In this document: in pieces, positions 61,754-64,000 of the stretch
How positions within the stretch are numbered: position 1 is the stretch's first letter
Layout of the letters: each line of letters opens with the position of its first letter
From: Pseudalkalibacillus salsuginis
GTDB lineage: Bacteria; Bacillota; Bacilli; Bacillales; Fictibacillaceae
Assembly (NCBI RefSeq): GCF_021646685.1
Contig: NZ_JAKJHW010000002.1
Span: forward strand, 558,001 to 622,000
Reading direction: 5' to 3'
Length of the DNA stretch: 64,000 bases
Program-made: the position numbers and the translations under genes
Notes under the pieces: generated by a model
What the model was told of the DNA's origin: nothing
Seen by the model: only the letters and a program-made list of their open reading frames with translations
Databases searched by the model: none

Positions 61754-63262
61754 TTAGATATTGCTTGTCTTAACAGTATTAAATTCTTCTATCATTTCTC
61801 TGCTTGGAGCAGCACCAATCTTAGAAAAAGTAAAAATAGCAATTAAGGAAAAAAAGAATCCAGGAACAAGTTCATACAAGTAAAATGGAATAACAGCTGC
61901 TGATTGTTCCATAGGTAAGCCATCCGATCCTACTGGAGGAGTGGATAAAAGGCTCCATAAAATCACAGTGATACCTCCAACAATCATTCCAGCAAGAATA
62001 CCATTTCTTGTCGCGCCTTTCCAGAAGATAGAAAGTATGATCGCTGGCCCAAAGACCGATCCAAACCCGGCCCAAGCATATCCTACTAAGCTTAATACTG
62101 AACTTTCTGGGTTAAAAGCTAATACAATAGCAAACAATGCAATTAAAAGAATACCTATTCGTGTTACCCATAATAATTCTTTCTCTTTCGCATTCTTTCT
62201 AAATAACCCTTTATACAAATCTTCAGATAAAGCAGTTGCAGATATTAATAATTGTGTACTAATTGTACTCATAATTGCTGACAAAATAGCTACTAATAAA
62301 ATGCCTGTAACCCATGGGTTAAATAATACTTTTGCAAATTCAAGAAATACTGTTTCAGGATTAGTTAAAGGCGCATCCGCAAAATAAACAATACCTACAA
62401 ACCCTGTAAATATAGCTCCAAATAGCGCTAATACGTTCCATATAGTGTATACAGAACGTCCAATGGTAATATCTCTAGATGAAGCCATTGACATGAAGCG
62501 AACAATTACATGAGGTTGGCCAAAGTATCCAAGCCCCCAAGCAAGCAAAGAAATAATTCCTAGTGTAGTAGTTCCTGCAAAGATATTTAAGTTATCTATA
62601 GAAATATTTCCAGCTTGAGCCACGGTTTCGCTCCATCCTCCTAAGTAAAGAAAAGCAGCGATTGGTACGATTAATAGAGCTAAAAACATTAACATTCCTT
62701 GAAAAAAGTCTGTCCAAGCAACAGCAAAGAAACCACCGACACATGTATAAAGAATGATTACAACGGAACCCGTCCATAATGCTGTAGTATATGATATTCC
62801 AAACGTCGTCTCAAAAAGTATTGCTCCTCCAACAAGACCCGAAGAAATATAGAATGCAAAGAAAATTAAAATAAACAAAGATGAAATAATTCTAAGAGAT
62901 TTCGATTTATCTCTAAAACGGTTTTCTAAGAAATCAGGAAGTGTAAGCGAGTTATTTGATACCTGAGTAAACACTCGGATTCTTTTCCCTACAAATTGCC
63001 AGTTTAGATAAGCTCCCACAGCTAAACCAATAGCGAGCCATACGCCTGATATTCCTCCAGCATAAATAGCACCCGGTAACCCCAGTAATAGCCATCCGCT
63101 CATATCTGAAGCACCTGTACTTATACCACCAACAAACGGACCAAGTCCTCTTCCGCCTAAAATGTAATCAGAAAAGTCATTTGTTCTTCTATAAGCCATA
63201 TAACCAATCATAAAGAGTAATCCAAAATATAAAATAAAAACGGTAAGTGAAATATAATCCAT
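61754..63262 (-). CDS. putP: Sodium/proline symporter (PutP family)
   Basis: 502 residues, 13 helices of the SSS family. GGRGLGPFVGGISTGASDMS, GWLLLGLPGAIYAGG and AILSAIMSTISTQLLISATA are proline-permease features; LPDFLENRFRDKS and FGQPHVIVRFMS follow. Cotransport of proline (or a close analogue) with Na+. Its ATG overlaps the stop of the small upstream gene (TAATG). The operon has a perfect cre box. Confidence 0.9.
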   Translation of the reverse strand: MDYISLTVFILYFGLLFMIGYMAYRRTNDFSDYILGGRGLGPFVGGISTGASDMSGWLLLGLPGAIYAGGISGVWLAIGLAVGAYLNWQFVGKRIRVFTQVSNNSLTLPDFLENRFRDKSKSLRIISSLFILIFFAFYISSGLVGGAILFETTFGISYTTALWTGSVVIILYTCVGGFFAVAWTDFFQGMLMFLALLIVPIAAFLYLGGWSETVAQAGNISIDNLNIFAGTTTLGIISLLAWGLGYFGQPHVIVRFMSMASSRDITIGRSVYTIWNVLALFGAIFTGFVGIVYFADAPLTNPETVFLEFAKVLFNPWVTGILLVAILSAIMSTISTQLLISATALSEDLYKGLFRKNAKEKELLWVTRIGILLIALFAIVLAFNPESSVLSLVGYAWAGFGSVFGPAIILSIFWKGATRNGILAGMIVGGITVILWSLLSTPPVGSDGLPMEQSAAVIPFYLYELVPGFFFSLIAIFTFSKIGAAPSREMIEEFNTVKTSNI

Positions 63263-63447
63263 TATGATCCCCTCTTTTCAGCAGTTATATTTTTATCAAT
63301 TGTATTTTGATCTAAATACGATTGAGAATTTTTTTGTTTTTTTTCCCGTTGGATTTGATTGAACAGAGAAATAAGAGAAAGTACAATTAATAGTAGCATA
63401 GGAATGAATAACCAAAATAAAGTAGCCATAGTAAAGGTTGGTTCCAT
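63262..63447 (-). CDS. Small membrane protein coupled to PutP
   Basis: 61 residues. One helix (ATLFWLFIPMLLLIVLSLIS) and a basic tail ending KNITAEKRGS. AAGGGG lies 9 nt before the ATG. Its stop shares a base with the putP start, so the two are translated together. It may be a small symporter subunit; unknown as a family to me. Confidence 0.75.
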   Translation of the reverse strand: MEPTFTMATLFWLFIPMLLLIVLSLISLFNQIQREKKQKNSQSYLDQNTIDKNITAEKRGS

Positions 63448-63480
63448 TTTAATAACCCCTTTTTAAGTTTTTATACTAAT

Positions 63481-63496
63481 TTGAAATCGCTTTCAA
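63481..63496 (-). promoter_or_regulatory. cre box of the putP operon
   Basis: TTGAAAGCGATTTCAA on the minus strand, a full match to the CcpA consensus and nearly palindromic. 34 nt before the small gene. Confidence 0.85.
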
Positions 63497-63522
63497 TATA
63501 AAGGTTAGAAATAATTTAGAGC

Positions 63523-63587
63523 CTATATTCAATCTTACTCAGAAGGTTATTATTGAAGGTTATTATTCTAAGCAAGATTGAATATAG
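63523..63587. repeat. 14-bp inverted repeat with internal tandem repeat
   Basis: Arms CTATATTCAATCTT and AAGATTGAATATAG, 37-nt loop containing GAAGGTTATTATT twice. Between the putP operon and the next gene upstream. Confidence 0.65.
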
Positions 63588-63590
63588 TTA

Positions 63591-64000
63591 TTAACCAGAT
63601 AGGGTAAGTTTGTAAAGAGCATCCGATAATTGAATCCGACGATATGTCTCAGTTGCATGTCCTTCAAGGTCTAATACTTTATTTCTCAGTTCTCCATACA
63701 TTTTTTCAGAGAGGTCTCCCGAACTCTTTAATGAATCTTTAATGAGTTTTTCTACAATAGAGCAACTCGTTATACTGATATCATGATTGATGACTCTTCC
63801 TGTTGGAGAATATGCTAAAGCACTAACAATTCTATTTTCAGCACTGCTAATGGTTTCCCTTAGAAAGTTTGTAGGTGTAGAAGGAATGTCCTCAACAATT
63901 AATCTTGTTATTCCGCGGTCATTAACCGCTTCCAGAATAGATTGAGGATTATTACTAACCAAGATTTCTTTATGTGATGGCCATATATCCATCCAAAAGT
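63591..64000 (-). CDS. 3' part of an unrecognised gene (cut by window edge)
   Basis: The frame runs off the window; 136 codons are visible, including IWPSHKEILVSNNPQSILEA, VNDRGITRLIVEDIPSTPTN, RIVSALAYSPTGRVINHDIS, and ELRNKVLDLEGHATETYRRI. It may be a regulator or sensor upstream of the putP operon; no domain recognised. An in-frame ATG near 63992 exists but has no visible ribosome site, so the gene probably starts outside. Confidence 0.5.
   Translation of the reverse strand, partial: FWMDIWPSHKEILVSNNPQSILEAVNDRGITRLIVEDIPSTPTNFLRETISSAENRIVSALAYSPTGRVINHDISITSCSIVEKLIKDSLKSSGDLSEKMYGELRNKVLDLEGHATETYRRIQLSDALYKLTLSG

Overview
The window looks like low-GC Bacillaceae chromosome, probably a halotolerant soil or marine genus near Oceanobacillus, Virgibacillus or Gracilibacillus (inferred, not proven). 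Support: strong AGGAGG-type ribosome sites, a XylR/ROK-controlled xylose operon, perfect CcpA cre boxes, MarR/AraC/ROK regulators typical of Bacilli, and many small resistance-type enzymes. No rRNA, tRNA or CRISPR array was seen.

Layout. 1-5.4 kb: a more GC-rich glycopeptide-resistance cluster on the minus strand, vanR-vanS, a hairpin/promoter segment, then vanW-vanH-vanA-vanX (vanX cut by the window edge). It pairs VanA-like RS/H/A/X proteins with a vanW and shows no vanY or vanZ. 5.4-7.3 kb: decayed genes, including a deaminase gene split head-to-head. 7.3-20.2 kb: a xylo-oligosaccharide locus (ABC importer, GH31 alpha-xylosidase, XylA, XylB, secreted GH3 enzyme) with a divergent ROK repressor, a consensus promoter and matching operators. 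20.2-31 kb: IS3 and IS1595 wrecks, a MarR-controlled flavin monooxygenase/quinone reductase pair, a blasticidin-S-deaminase-like gene, an MFS pump behind a leader-peptide attenuator, a virginiamycin B lyase, a Dph6-like enzyme, and DinB, HPP and CGNR proteins. 31-53 kb: an accessory zone of many short single genes (TetR-DUF2269-DoxX, two AraC/small-enzyme modules, GNAT, VOC, DJ-1, a kinase, DinB proteins, a tandem RCC1 protein) full of truncated genes and seeded with about thirty copies of one short dispersed repeat. 53-64 kb: an amino-acid locus with an ornithine-cyclodeaminase-family protein, a four-gene flavin/iron-sulfur dehydrogenase, a BrnQ permease, an XRE-cupin regulator, and a PutP symporter with a small coupled membrane partner.

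How the parts work together. The xyl locus imports and hydrolyses xylosides and feeds xylulose-5-phosphate to the pentose phosphate pathway. The 53-59 kb genes plausibly import an amino acid or opine, oxidise it to an imine and reduce or cyclise the product. Van, Vgb, the Bsr-like deaminase and the attenuated MFS pump form an environmental resistome next to four intact DinB genes (possible bacillithiol transferases). The observations most worth checking are the MFS attenuator, the dispersed repeat family (including two 52-nt copies flanking the RCC1 gene), two genes split into head-to-head halves, the hairpin in the van leader, the tetrameric dehydrogenase/OCD operon, and the palindromes between brnQ and the XRE-cupin gene.
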